64,000 bases of DNA, taken from contig NW_024064645.1 of the NCBI RefSeq assembly GCF_009727055.1, positions 1 through 64,000 of the forward strand, in the 5' to 3' direction. Both the position numbers and the translations under genes were made by a program. Positions 49,739 to 61,844 of this stretch are shown here, one piece after another. The notes beneath the pieces are model-generated. The model did no database searches. It was not told where the DNA came from and saw nothing but the letters and a program-made list of their open reading frames with translations. Origin of the DNA: Benincasa hispida (lineage: Eukaryota > Streptophyta > Magnoliopsida > Cucurbitales > Cucurbitaceae). How positions within the stretch are numbered: position 1 is the stretch's first letter; the number at the start of each line of letters is the position of its first letter.

Positions 49739-51720
49739 ATTGTACGCAAATTCAATCAATGACAACTGCGTATCCCAACTTCCTTTAAACTACAACACGC
49801 AAGCTCTTAACATATCTTCCAGTGTTTAAATCGTCCTCTTCGACTGTCCATTCGTCTGTGGATGAAAACCATGTTGAAATGTAACTTAGTACCCATAGCC
49901 TTCTATAGACTAAGCCAGAACTTCGAAGTAAACCTTGAGTCTTGATCTGACACTATTGACACTGGGGCTCCATATTGACTGACTATTCTGTCTACATAAA
50001 TCTTAGCTAGACGGTTCAATGTAAAGGTAAATTTCACTAGTAAAAACTTGGCCGTCTTGGTCAACCTATCAACAATCACCCATATGCCATCATATCCTGA
50101 GGACATCTTAGGCAGTCCAAATAGAAAGTCCATCATCACGTGCTCCCACTTCCACTCAAGCACTGGGAGTGGATTGAGTAATCCTACCGGCTTCTGCCTC
50201 TTAGGTTTCACTTGCTGACAAATCAAACATCGATCTACATACTCAGCTATGTCTTTCTTCATTCCAGGCCACCAATACGATCTCTTCAAGGTCCTGTACA
50301 TCTTGGTGCTTCCTAGATGCATGGTGTAAGCAGAACTGTGTGCCTCTTCTAGAATAGCTTGCTTAAGTTGTAACACGTTAGGCATACATTCTTCCTTCCT
50401 TTACTAACTCACCATCTGCTTTTAACTGAAAATCAGTTCTTCTTCCCTTGCTCACTTCTTCTGCAAGCTTCTGAAGATTTGAATCCTTCAACTATTCATG
50501 CCTAAGATCTTCCATCAAAGTAGGTCTTACTTGAAATGAGGCTATCATTCCTTCTGACTGACCTACTAACAGGGCAACTTTAGAATTCCTGAACTCCTGG
50601 AGTAACATCCCTCTCATTGATCCAATATCTACTCTGGATCCTGAGGATCTCCTACTTAATGCATCAGCTACAACATTTGCCTTACTAGGGTGGTACTCGA
50701 TTGAGCAATCATAGTCTTTTATCAATTCAATCCATCTTCTTTGCCTTAGATTCAGTTCCTTCTGATCAAAGATATACTTCAGGCTTTTATGATCTGTAAA
50801 TATCCTGCAACGTTCTCCAAACAGATAATACCTCCACAGCTTTAGGGCTAACACAATTGCTGCCAATTCTAGATCATGAGTAGGGTAATTGCATTTATGC
50901 TTCTTTAGCTGACGAGAAGCATAAGCAATCACCTTCCTGTCTACATCAGAACACACCCTAGTCCCTGGATTACATAAAGTAAGCACTGGTTCAGATACTA
51001 GTCTCTTCTTCAGCTCCTAGAACTTATGCTCACGCTCGAGCGACCACTCAAACTTCACACTTTCCTGGTCAGGTTCGTCAATGGAAGAGCTATCTTAGAA
51101 AAACCCTCCACAAATCTTCTGAAATAATCTGCCAAACCTAGGAAACCGCGTACCTCTGATACAGTCGTGGGTCGTTCCCAGTTAACTAACACTTCTGTCT
51201 TCTGGGGATCCATACTGTCTTCCGCTGCTAAAACTACATGCCCAAGAAACAAAACTTGATTCAACCAAAAATCACACTTACTGAACTTGGCATATAGCTT
51301 CTTTTCTAATGTTTGCGATACTAACCTTAAATGTTCCATATGCTTTACTTTACCACTGAAGTATACTAGAATATCATCAATGAAGACTATCACAAACTGA
51401 TCCAGGTAGGGATGGAATATCCTGTTCATTAGGTCCATAAACACTGCAAGAGCATTCGTCAAATCGAATGGAATTACTAGAAAATCATAATGTCTATACC
51501 TAGTTCTGAAAGCAGTCTTTGGAACATCCGCCTTCTTTACCGTCAATTGGTGGTAACCTAATCTCAAATTTATCTTAGAGAACACCATGGCTCCCTTTAA
51601 ATGATCAAAGAGATCATCTATATGAGGCAATGGGTACTTGTTCTTGATCGTCACCTTGTTCAACTGCCTATAATCTATACATAACCTGATAGTACTGTCT
51701 TTCTTCTTGACAAACAAGAC
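49739..51720 (-). pseudogene. Chromovirus Gypsy: RT, RNase H and integrase
   Basis: RT lies at 51055-51717 ([20 protein letters not shown], active site FIDDILVY). RNase H lies at 50492-50986 ([37 protein letters not shown]). Integrase starts at 50385 (zinc region: H-H pair, CLICQQVKP; core MDFLFGLP, VDRLTKTAKF, SDQDSRFTSKFW). The integrase core is cut at 49739 by the nested element and ends at 35417. Stops and frameshifts occur, including a TAG near 49903 at a usual Gln position. Confidence 0.92.
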
Positions 51721-53724
51721 CGGTGCTCCCCAAGGTGATACACTGTGTCTGATGTAACCCTTATCTACTAGTTCCTACAACTGAACTTTCAACTCCTTCA
51801 GTTCTGCTGGCTCCATCCTATATGGTGCCTGGGAAATAGGTGTTGTACCTGGAATTAAATCGATAGTAAACTCAACTTCCCTATCAGGTAGTAAACCTAA
51901 TAACTTTTAAGGGAAAACATCCAGGAACTCCTGTACAACTAGTACATCCTCAGCTTTCAACTTCTCGTCCTGTGAAATCGTCACATGGGCTAAATAGGCT
52001 TCACATCCTTTATTCAACAGCTTCCTAGCCTTCACTACTGATATAAGCTTCTTGGAAGTATCCTTTGCTTCCTACAAATACTATCTCCTGTTCACCTGGT
52101 CTTCTGAATACTATCTCTGTCTTAAAACAGTCAACAACAACATAATATTTACCCATGAAATCCATGCCTAAAATAACATCAAACTCTAGCAACTCTAGTG
52201 GAATCAGATCAACCCATAAACTCTGATCCCCTATAACTATCTCACATTTCCTATAATACTCATGCACAACTAGAACATCTCCAACAGGCATAAAAATGAA
52301 CAAGTTCTCAGATATACTCTTACACACTCTATCTATATGCAATGCAAACATGCTAGATATGAATGAGAGCATAGCACTAGGATCAAATAATGCATAAGTA
52401 GGTTGATTACATAAAGTTACTGTACCAGTCATGACATCTGGAAACTCCTCAGCTTCCTGGTGGGTTACTGCGTACACTCTACCCTACTGTTGGGGTCGTT
52501 CTGTTATCCCTTTCTGCTTAGCTGCACTGGATCCCTCACCTTTGGCTTCAGTTCCTCTAGGTTGGTCTACAGTCTGAGAAATTACTCTCTGTTCGTTATG
52601 GGCCTCACGAGCTACCTGGGGACAATCTCTCTTGAAATGTCCTGCCTGTCCACACTGGAAATAAACATTTATACCACTATAACATGTATTTGTATGATGC
52701 TTACCACAACTCGCGCACAATGACTTCCTACCTGTACTAGCTACTGACTTACTAGTACGACCTATTATTGATCTACTAACTAACCCAGCTGTAGGTCTTG
52801 ATCTCTTCTTGCTCGAACCTTGTTGGCTCCCTCCTCCCTGATTTCTCATACTTGACTATCCAAAGAATGGGGGTGTAAAACTATTACCTCTTGTTTCTGC
52901 TAGGGTCATGTGTTGTTCCTCCTTGCCTTTCTGGGGTTAGTCTACATCAGCTAAACTCCACTTTACTCTGATAGTTGTCTCAACTAACTGAGTGAAGTCC
53001 ACCTAATTAGCTATAGAAGTAACTGGAGTACGTATCTCCTTCCTCAGGCCGTTCTCAAATCTTCTACATCTCTCATTCTTTTCCACAATGATCGAGAGAG
53101 AATACTGGGATAACTCTGTGAATCTCTGCTTATACTCAACGACCGTCATCAATCCCTAAACTAGCCTAAGAAACTCATCTCTCTTCGCTTCCCTGAAAGA
53201 ACTCGAGTAAAACTTATCTTCAAATACTTTCTTGAACTTTGGCCAAGACATAGCCTCTGAACTACTCCTGGCCTTTATCACCTTCCACAATTTCTCGGCT
53301 TCTTTCTGTAGCAAGAACACTGCTAATCCGACCTTGCAGTCCTCAGGGCATCTCATAACACTAAAACACTTTTCAATCAAGTTCAACCAGACCTCAGCAT
53401 TTGCTGGATCTGTAGCTTCATCAAATGTCGTTGCACCTAAGGCTTTCAGCCTCTCGATGCCATATTTCTTTTCTGGTTCTGCTTGAACTTATCCTACACT
53501 CGCAGCTAGCCTTTGAGTGATCCTAATACTCTATCCTCTAGCTGAGAATCTGTTACCACTTGTGGGGTACTCGACTCACTCTTTGAAGTCGTCTCTTGTA
53601 CTATTGGTTCTCTGACTCTCTTCCCTTTTGGGTCTGAGTCCTTTCTAACTTCAGGACCTCTATTGGTAGGGTCAGCATTCCCCTCCTCTGTCTGCTTGCT
53701 CAGCCTGCCATTTCTTCTCGGCAT
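51721..53724 (-). pseudogene. Chromovirus Gypsy: gag and protease
   Basis: Gag N-terminus is at 53506-53724 (MPRRNGRLSKQTEEG). The gag domain core is at 53156-53386 (FLLQKEAEKLWKVI, FEDKFYSSSFREAKRDEF). A zinc knuckle at about 52670 reads YFQCGQAGHFKRDC, with the first Cys replaced by Tyr. A protease at 52025-52477 has FDPSAMLSFIS in place of the catalytic D-S/T-G-A, and a later LGMDFMGKY. TAG stops at 53156 and 52484 sit where related elements have Gln. Confidence 0.88.
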
Positions 53725-53813
53725 CTTTACCTATTTAATAAGTACACATGTTAGAGACTCACTTTAGGGACCTAATTTAATGCATGAACTCTCTCTTTCT
53801 CCAAAATTCTTAT

Positions 53814-53828
53814 GCTCTGATACCAACT
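53814..53828 (-). promoter_or_regulatory. Primer-binding site of chromovirus Gypsy element
   Basis: Minus strand reads AGTTGGTATCAGAGC, an exact initiator-Met tRNA type site, about 90 bp upstream of gag and directly after GGGGTGTGACA, the LTR end. Confidence 0.8.
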
Positions 53829-54109
53829 TGTCACACCCCCTCCTAGATTAACCTCTTCACCTAGAAGAAGATATGACCACAGCAGTTACCAACCCTTTTG
53901 TTGGCACTTACTGCCTACTAGCTTGAAAATGAAGCATGTTTTGCTATGTAAGTTCTAATGAATAATGTATGCTTATTCTTATGATCCTTGTTAGGGTTTC
54001 TAATAGGTTAAGCAAGTTAGTAGGTAGTAAGTGCCAACAAAAGGATTGGTAACTGCTGCAATCATATCTCTTTCTAAGTTAAGAGGTTAATCTGGGAGGG
54101 AGTGTGACA
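53829..54109. repeat. Foldback of the chromovirus LTR end
   Basis: TGTCACACCCCCTCCTAGAT… (53829-53925) and its reverse complement …ATCTGGGAGGGAGTGTGACA (54013-54109) form ~97-bp arms with a handful of mismatches around an 87-bp loop. The left arm is the end of the 5' LTR next to the primer-binding site. Confidence 0.85.
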
Positions 54110-54600
54110 CTATCTACTAACCCTAAAATAGGTAGGAGTGAATTCCATCTTGTAGGACTATGTCCCCAACTATCTATCCAGTTTGTCCTCAAAATGGAAG
54201 GCTTATTGAGCAGTTGTTTAACTACTCTCACCTATGCGAATCAAAGGACAATTTCAAATAAACAGGAGTTCATAGTTAGCTCCGGATTAAGATCGAGTTA
54301 TCCTAGGTCATCGAATTGAAATAGTCAGTATTAACAGTAAACGGTCGTTATAAAGAAAAGTGACTATTTCGTGGTTCAATCTTATGCAAACGTCTTTTGC
54401 ATAGGATGCCTCTACTCGTATGTCTGATGAACGATTTCAGGATCACATCGTTTGTATCAATTTATACAAAGTAGGTCGCATCCATAGTGTCTCCAGGATG
54501 AGATACCCAATTTCATCCATATACTTATAGACCTTTATGGCTATATACCAAAAATTGGTTCTCTTTTATGTCTCTACATAAAGTTAATACTCATTTAAAA
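54110..54600 (-). mobile_element. LTR fragment, minus orientation
   Basis: Shared mid-LTR module in minus orientation (AGGAGTGAATTCCATCTTGT, CTATGTCCCCAACTATC, GTTAGCTCCGGATTAAG). It starts immediately after the foldback and fades out near 54600. Confidence 0.6.
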
Positions 54601-54854
54601 TTCAATTTCAAGTATCTATATTATTTGTACATGAATAATTATAATTAAACATTTATTCAAAACTCATTTTTAAAGTAAAAATTAGTTTATCAGTATTGTA
54701 TCAACGTGAGTTCAAGTATATCATTAGTGTATCAGTAGTATATCAACATTTCTTCTACATAAAATTTTAAGTATTACATTGATGTAATAGTATCATACTA
54801 ACATTAACTCAAAATTCATTTCAAGTATAAAATGTTTGTGTATCATTAATATAT
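54601..54854. other. AT-rich spacer
   Basis: No gene. Contains loosely repeated GTATATCA / AGTGTATCAGTA stretches; similar sequence recurs at 56220-56640. Confidence 0.3.
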
Positions 54855-55074
54855 GGGCTATTTTCAAATATAGAAAAATGAGTCAAAATATTTATAAGTA
54901 ATAGCATAATATCACAGTCTATCTGCGATAGACCACAACAGACTACTATCTATATCTATTTGTGTTATGATAGATATCGATAGTAGTCTATCTCGGTCTA
55001 TCACAGGTAGACTATGGTATGTTGCTATTATTTGTAAATATTTTCAACAGTTTTGTTATTTAAAATAATTTTCC
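54855..55074. mobile_element. MITE with GGGCTATTTT end and TCTATC core
   Basis: About 220 bp, with a left end GGGCTATTTTCAAATATAG and a right end …AAATAATTTTCC that are partly inverted. The core is a palindrome of TCTATC…GATAGA units, including GATAGTAGTCTATC. The subterminal TATTTATAAGTAATAGCA pairs with TGCTATTATTTGTAAATA. A partial copy of the same family is likely at 56730-56830. Confidence 0.6.
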
Positions 55075-55198
55075 TTAATAATATATAATACTTTTTAAAA
55101 ATATATTTGTTCAAAGTATATCAGTAATAAAATAAATTATAAACTCCAAGTGTATTATAAAGCTAAATCTCATTCCCCAGTTTGTTCATGCTTTCATT

Positions 55199-55310
55199 TA
55201 GGGTTGACAAAAATCTCCGCAAGGACTTGTCCCGATCGGGATGGGGAATCCCCAGTTTGACCGGGGACAGGGCAGGAGCATATCCCCACCCCGAATATAT
55301 ATATACATAC

Positions 55311-55380
<70 letters not shown>

Positions 55381-55799
55381 ATACAGTAGCTTAAAGCTAT
55401 TGTTTTTATTTATTTTTAATTTTATTTTTAAATTTTTATTTCATAATATAATTAACTTTAACTTTTTATTAAATTTTAATATAAAAAATGTTAAATATTT
55501 AATTAAACTAAATAAAACAATAATAATACTAACTTGTTATCTAAAAAATGTATCATTTCAATAGAAATACAAAAAATTATTGATTTTAAATAAAAAAAAA
55601 TTAAAAAGAAAAACTAATGGGTGGGGAATTTTTCCCTGCGGGACCCGATCCCCAAATAGGGATTTCCCATCCCCGACCCCGACTTCTCAAAACGGGGAAT
55701 GAGACGGGGACGGGGATTAAAAATCTCCGCGAAGACGGTAACGGAGAGTACATCTCTGGCAGGGTTCTTCGGTCCCACCCCGCCCCATTGCCAACTCTA
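55199..55799. mobile_element. hAT-like MITE with G/C-rich arms
   Basis: 601 bp. Left end TAGGGTTGACAA, right end TTGCCAACTCTA, imperfect inverted ends (10 of 12 positions match). Flanks CTTTCATT (55191-55198) and TTTTCATT (55800-55807) match at 7 of 8 bases, fitting an 8-bp hAT target duplication. Arms are rich in GGGGA/TCCCC; the centre is a ~100-bp (AT)n run (55283-55383) and AT-rich DNA. No transposase. Confidence 0.65.
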
Positions 55800-55807
55800 T
55801 TTTCATT

Positions 55808-56995
55808 ATACAGAGAGTCATACGTTTTAGATACATGTGATGCACGGTGCTTTAAGTGTCATTTTACAAGAAAGGAATATAAGTAGAAAATATGTCTACA
55901 ATAAAAGCTCCAATGGTCCAATGATTCAATGAATCATTCATGAATGAGTTGCTCATTTTGATGGTTTATATGGTAGTTTTTAGTGCTGTCAAGAGCAATT
56001 TGAGGGATTGACCTTGGCTTGATTCCACACAAAGAGGCAATGCAAATCAGGTGGACATGACATTAATTTTGCTTTAATGTTTATTTAATTGCCCATCTAT
56101 TTTCTGTGATTGAGGAGCTCATTTCTCAAAATTTCCATATATTTTTGTTGATTGACATTGAGCTGGTGATGGTGTGTGTTGTGTTGTTGTCAGATTTTGG
56201 GGAGAATTATTGTTAACAAATAATATACATGTTTAAAATTTAATTTCAGGTGTATATTAATAATTTATCAACATTCATTCAAAATAATTATCAATATAAT
56301 GAATTGAACCATTATAAAATAATAATATTATACTAGAAAAATAATATTCTACAATAGACGAAAATTGAAATTAAGTCCATAAAAGCACAAACATTTCTTA
56401 ACTGATAAATATGATTTATGAATCATAAATTTTGGGATATCCATTGTATATAAGTTATAAACTTTATAATTTGTATATTAGTCACGAATAATAGCAAATT
56501 TACAAGTAATTGTTGACTTCTACGACACATCAGTAATTTTGATATATCAATTGTATGACATATATTTTATATTTAGTATATTAGTCAACCGATATACCAA
56601 ATATACAAGATATCAGATGAGCAATATATCATATATAAAGTATATTAGATGTATTATTGATGTATATATTGACACAACAATAGGAATAAATTTGGAATAA
56701 TGAAAAACGAAAATTCGTTTCAATATCTTTTTACTATATTTACAAATTTTGAAAAACTATTGCTATATTTATAAATTAAAGAATTTTTTCCGCTATTCTT
56801 GCAATTGCTCCATTATATTTCAATAGAGTATATTAAAGACTAAATTGACCATTTAAAAACAATCCATTCTCAAGTATTGAAAATAGAATATACGAAATTC
56901 CAGAAAAGCTCAATCGATTAAGGTATAGAATGACTACACATATTCTTAAACTGGAAAAAAAAAAAAAAAAAGTAAAAAAGGAGAAATCCGTAGGC
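55808..56995. other. Intergenic / NAC gene 3' flank
   Basis: AT-rich with no recognisable gene. Holds a run of A at 56955-56971 and a partial TCTATC-type MITE piece. The last few hundred bases should include the NAC 3' UTR. Confidence 0.3.
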
Positions 56996-58519
56996 CTACA
57001 TGGAGAATTTGATAAAGTCGGCACCAGAGGCAAGAGGATAAGGATAAGGAAATGGAAATGAAAGCTTTGTAGAGTTGGGATGTCCCATAGTAAGGTCATC
57101 TGAAAGTGTAGATTTGGAACGGGATTGTTGATCCAAAGCAAGCAGCCTATTCAAGAATGACCAATCAGTACTGTTCAACCGCTCATGTTGCACCACCCCG
57201 TAACTTAGCCTCCAGATATTTTGAGGACACTCTACAGCGGCGGCGTTTAAAGATATAGGTGTTGGAACTGACGACTCTGGACTAAACAGCTGTGGCAGCT
57301 GCATGCTACCATCAAAGCTATAATCATTATTATGGGGCTCTTGCATATGATAATTATTATTGTTTTTTGGCTCTCCCATGTCTGTACCCACGGCGGAAGC
57401 AGAACTGCCACCTAGCTTCGTATGCGTATAGTAATCTAACCGCTGCTCTTGCGGAACCTCTGCCTTCTGACTTTTCTTCTTGAAAACTCTGCACACCACC
57501 CACCCATCTTCCTGCACCTATAGATCAATTAAGAAGAAGGGAAACAAAAGAAAAAAACCACTTCACAAGTTAAATGCAACGGAGATCACTATTAATTTTG
57601 TTTTTAGTATTTAATTTTTGAAATTTATGTTTATTTCCTCGAATTACTTTAATATAGTTTTCGTTTATGTCAAAGAGACACTTAAATTCTTAGTTAAGTA
57701 TTTTTTTTTTTTAAAAAAAAAAAGAAAATCAAGAACCGGTTAAAGTAAGAAATTGGATATATATACACATGTAGGCAAGCTAAATTTTCAAAAATTGATT
57801 AATACTTTCAAAAAGGTTATAAAATATGAAATTTATTATCGTCTAAATCTAGGGAAGGAAACATGGGTGATTATTATTATTATTATTGTTATTATTACTA
57901 TATCTGAACCTCGGGATTGTCATCTTCAAGACGGTATTCATGCATGATCCAATCAGTCTTTTGGCCATGAGGAGCACGACCTGTGTAGAAAACCAGTGTC
58001 TTCCTCATGCCAATCCTTTTGGAATTGCAATTGCCCATGTGAATGGTTTTGTCCCTCCCTGTAGCCTTCCAAAATCCAGCACTGGTTGCTCTATTCGTTC
58101 GAGTTCCAGTTGGATATTTTTTGTCCTTATGGCTAAAGAAATACCACTCGTTTTGATGCCCAGATCCAATTCTACATTTATCTGAAAAACCAAAAAAATT
58201 AACTTACACTATTGTTATCGTTTGTTTAGATTTAGATATATGTATTTACAAGAACGTGTAGATGTGCATGCAAATGAATCTACTAACCCAAATCAACAGG
58301 GAACCAATAATAATCAATAATAATAACTAATAATCAATAGAGATAACCTTTGAGGTCCCAAGGCTCTAGTTTGTTTAAATCCACTTCCCTGATAACATCA
58401 AGCTCAATGGCTTCATACGAAACCTTCTTCCTAAGATAGTAATAAAGAAGCTCCTCATCGGTTGGATGGAATCGAAAGCCTGGTGGAACACTAAATTGTT
58501 GTCCATTTTCGGGCATCAT
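56996..58519 (-). CDS. NAC-domain transcription factor, BEARSKIN/SOMBRERO-like
   Basis: Nuclear DNA-binding regulator. Three exons with GT-AG borders: 58348-58519, 57910-58181, 56996-57517. They total 966 nt in phase, 321 residues plus TAG. The start ATG at 58519 (MMPENGQQF) places the NAC domain at the usual distance from the N-terminus. NAC subdomains in order: A ([15 protein letters not shown]), B ([17 protein letters not shown]), C ([20 protein letters not shown], then [10 protein letters not shown]), D ([28 protein letters not shown]), E ([13 protein letters not shown]). The divergent C-terminus has WSFLNRLLA, like the transcription-activating tails of the root-cap NACs BRN1/2 and SMB in Arabidopsis. 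That group assignment is from memory of the family; orthology needs a tree. No lesion seen. Confidence 0.93.
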
Positions 58520-59909
58520 CGTCCCTTGATCTTTGCGTAAAATGGAACACAGAAAGTAGGGCAAACCTGGTTGTGTGTTCAGTCTGGGGAGAAAGAAGAA
58601 AAGAGTAGAAGAGAAGAGAGAAGACAAAAGGTGAAAGTCTGAAGGGGATAAAGTAAATTTAGGATTCGTATTGAGAATGAAGTTGCCTTCAACGGCACGA
58701 CGTGAATTTAAAAAGAGTGAGGGAGAGAGCGATCAGATGTTAGCGCAAAGGTTAAGATTGACTGACAACCGATCAAAGATGGGCACAGAAATAAAGGATA
58801 ATTAATTATTACAAAATTTCCGACGCCCATTATTTTATTTTCTCTTCAATCGTATTAGAAGAATATGATTAGAGTACGAACAGCCTTTTCGTAAAATGTC
58901 TGTTGAACGGGGGACCTTAAGCCCAAAAAACATGAAGAAAATCTGCACAACTGTCAATTTAATAGTTTAATATAATTGGCCTTTTCTTTCGTCCCCTTCA
59001 CCCCCTCCTCTATGGATTATCTCTCTATTTTTCTTTAAAAAGAAAAAAGAAAAAGAAAAAAAAAAACTATATTAAGATGCTAATGATTATATCATTTGAT
59101 TTTTCATTTTTGGTCGTTTCTTATAATAGTTTACACTTTTCTTAAGTAAAAAAAGTTGAATGTTTGGCCAAATTCTAAAAATAAAAATATTAAATAATTA
59201 TCAAGCAAAACCTAAGAAATTAAGAACAAATAATGTGCTAAAATCAACCTGACTCAACTAATGTAAAATTTGTATTATCCATCTCAAAGTTAGAATTTTG
59301 ATTTATGCATTCTACCATATATATCATATAAAAAATACCCGATAACATTGAGCTAAAAGAAATTATATCTAGGTACAAAAAATGAAAAGGTTTGAATATT
59401 CAATCTCTCGCTCTCATATGTTTATTAAAAAAAAATAATAAACATGTTTTAATATTTTTAATTTTACTTTCAACTATCAAAATGAGCATAACTCAACTGA
59501 CATAATATTTATACTACCAATCTCAAAGTCGGTTCGATTCTCCCACCCCACATATTATCAAAAAGAAAAGAAAACTTTAGTTTCAACTTAATTGAATCTA
59601 AATTATTTTAAAATTTCCATTAGGCTTTATTCTTTAAAGATTACTTATTAGTAACCTTTGTGTTATTGATGAGCTAGGAATAACAAAATATCCAATATGT
59701 ACTATTTTATATTTACAACTATAATAATTTTTTTTGTTGAACTCTAAATTTGCATTAAAAATGTGGTAGTTGCAAGAATAACATTTTGACTGATAAATTT
59801 ATCGATTGATATACCAAATTTACCATTTTGTAGACCAAATCTATCAATCAGCAAATACTCGTACATATTGTTGATGGCAAAATCTAGTCAAGACAACTCA
59901 ATTGACTTT
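58520..59909. promoter_or_regulatory. NAC gene upstream region
   Basis: AT-rich 1.4 kb between the NAC start codon and the first LTR. A purine-rich leader (58570-58640) and pyrimidine tracts are present, with no coding feature. It should hold the promoter; I cannot point to a specific element. Confidence 0.4.
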
Positions 59910-61844
59910 TGTTGGGATTTGTGTTTTAAAGCCTCGTAATTAATTAATTATTTATTATATTAATTAATTTAATTTATGCAATAATGAACTGATTACAGTA
60001 AAAATTCAAAGTTATTTCATGAGACATGAACAATATGTAGTTGACATACAAGTGGATCATGTTCAAGTAATAATAAGGGTTTATAGTATATGAATAAGGT
60101 TGAGTGTCTTATCTTGGTAACACTATGGATATGACCCACTTGTTACAAATGATGACATCTAAATTCATTCATGGGAGACATGTAAGTGAGAGTATCCTAT
60201 ACAAAGAGTTTGTATAAGACTAGATCGTGAAATATAAATCTCTCTTTGTAACACTGTTGACTGAAGACATTAATATTTCAGAGGATGACCATAAATAACT
60301 TGATCTCATTTCTGAGTGAGTTATGAACTCCAGCAGGCTCCTCCTTTGATTTTTATAGGTGAAAGTGGTCCGAGTCACTGACTCAATAAACCTATCATTT
60401 TGGAGTCTTGACCAAATAGGGAGTCGAGAACATAGCTACACAAGATGGAATTCACTCATTCTTATCTTAGGATAAATAGATGAGTAGTTCCCTTAAGTGC
60501 TTAGTCCTAGTCTTGAACAATGGGTCCCCACTCTCTCATTGGCCGGATTAGGGACTTGATTTATGATAAGACGATAAACAGATTATTCATTAGAGGGTCA
60601 GTGGTACTTAAGGAGTAAGAGGTAATTATAGAGGTAAAATGGTAATTTGACCTAACTGTAATTATGAATAGCTCGTGAAGGATCAATACTTGTAATGGTT
60701 AAATCCATGGACACGAAATATTCTACAGTTTATAAGAGTGCAACTATGGGTCTTTAGTGGAGTGCATCATAGTTAATGAATGTTGATTAATTTAAATAAA
60801 AAATTTAATTAATTAATCTCAGATCCTTGGAGCTTATAACTATAGGTCCATTAGGTCGCCTTGCTAACTCACTAAGGATTAACAAGAACCAATAAGTTTT
60901 GAAAGAATTTTAAATGTTTAAATTGTTTAAGGGATACACATTAATTGTATATGATACAATTGATATAATGTATATAGATACATTGTAATATAAAGTTAAT
61001 TTTAAATAAGATTGAAAATCAAACTATATAATATAGAAAGAAGATTTAATGTATTTGAATATGATTCAAATATTAAATTAATATGAATAAGATTCATATT
61101 TAAACTATAGATTAAATCTAATATAAATGACATATTAGAGCTATAGGTTATGAGAGAAATAAATATTTGAATAAGATTCAAATATTTATTCAACTAAATC
61201 ACATTATTTATTTTAAATATCATTTAATGAAAATTAATAACTTCCCTTAATGAAGGGGAGTGGAGGTGAGTGGTGTGATTACGATTAAATGGACAAAGAA
61301 ATAAGTTTTTTGTGATGTGGGTGGGTTTTGGTAGAACTACCTATCTCCCTCTCCTCGGTTCTCTGTAGAAAAACTCTCTAACACAAAGATTCCATGTTAC
61401 TTTCAAAAGGATGTTCCTACAAATCGGCTCCTGGCTAAAGAATAGCGTGAAAGACCTTATGGAGGTATCACATTGCAAAGAAGAGGAGATCCTGATGTTG
61501 TACATGGATATTTTTTTGTTGAGGAAGAAGATAGAATTGAGGAAATTGAAGAAAGGTTCTTCAAAGGTAAAGTTCCTTCTTCTCTGTATTTATTTTGATG
61601 CTTAACCTATTATTACATTATGAATGTGAATTTTTTCTTTTCTGTGTTGCAATTTCCAAACAAGATGGAAAGCAAATTATGTTGAGTTTTATGCCCGAAA
61701 ACTCGTTGATAATAAATGTAAATAATTGACCATCATTAACAAAGAGTTATCAATGTTATTTCAATAAGTGTTATTGTTTGTATTGTATTCATTTTGTCTT
61801 AATAACCCTAGATCTAATAAACTAACATCCCCAACTGTCTCATT
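59910..61844 (+). mobile_element. LTR copy A, plus orientation
   Basis: Starts TGTTGGGATTTGTGTTTTAA at 59910 and carries the shared module in order (TCTTATCTTGGTAACACTATG, GAGTATCCTATACAAAGAG, ACACAAGATGGAATTCACTC, TAGAGGGTCAGTGG, TCTTTAGTGGAGTG). A leader-like purine/pyrimidine stretch (61320-61600) matches the transcribed end of the other copies in layout. No gag or pol follows, so probably a solo LTR. Confidence 0.6.

Noticed and set aside
55283..55383. A 70-codon frame ending in Tyr-Ile repeats
   Set aside because: It is a translation of an (AT)n microsatellite inside a MITE.
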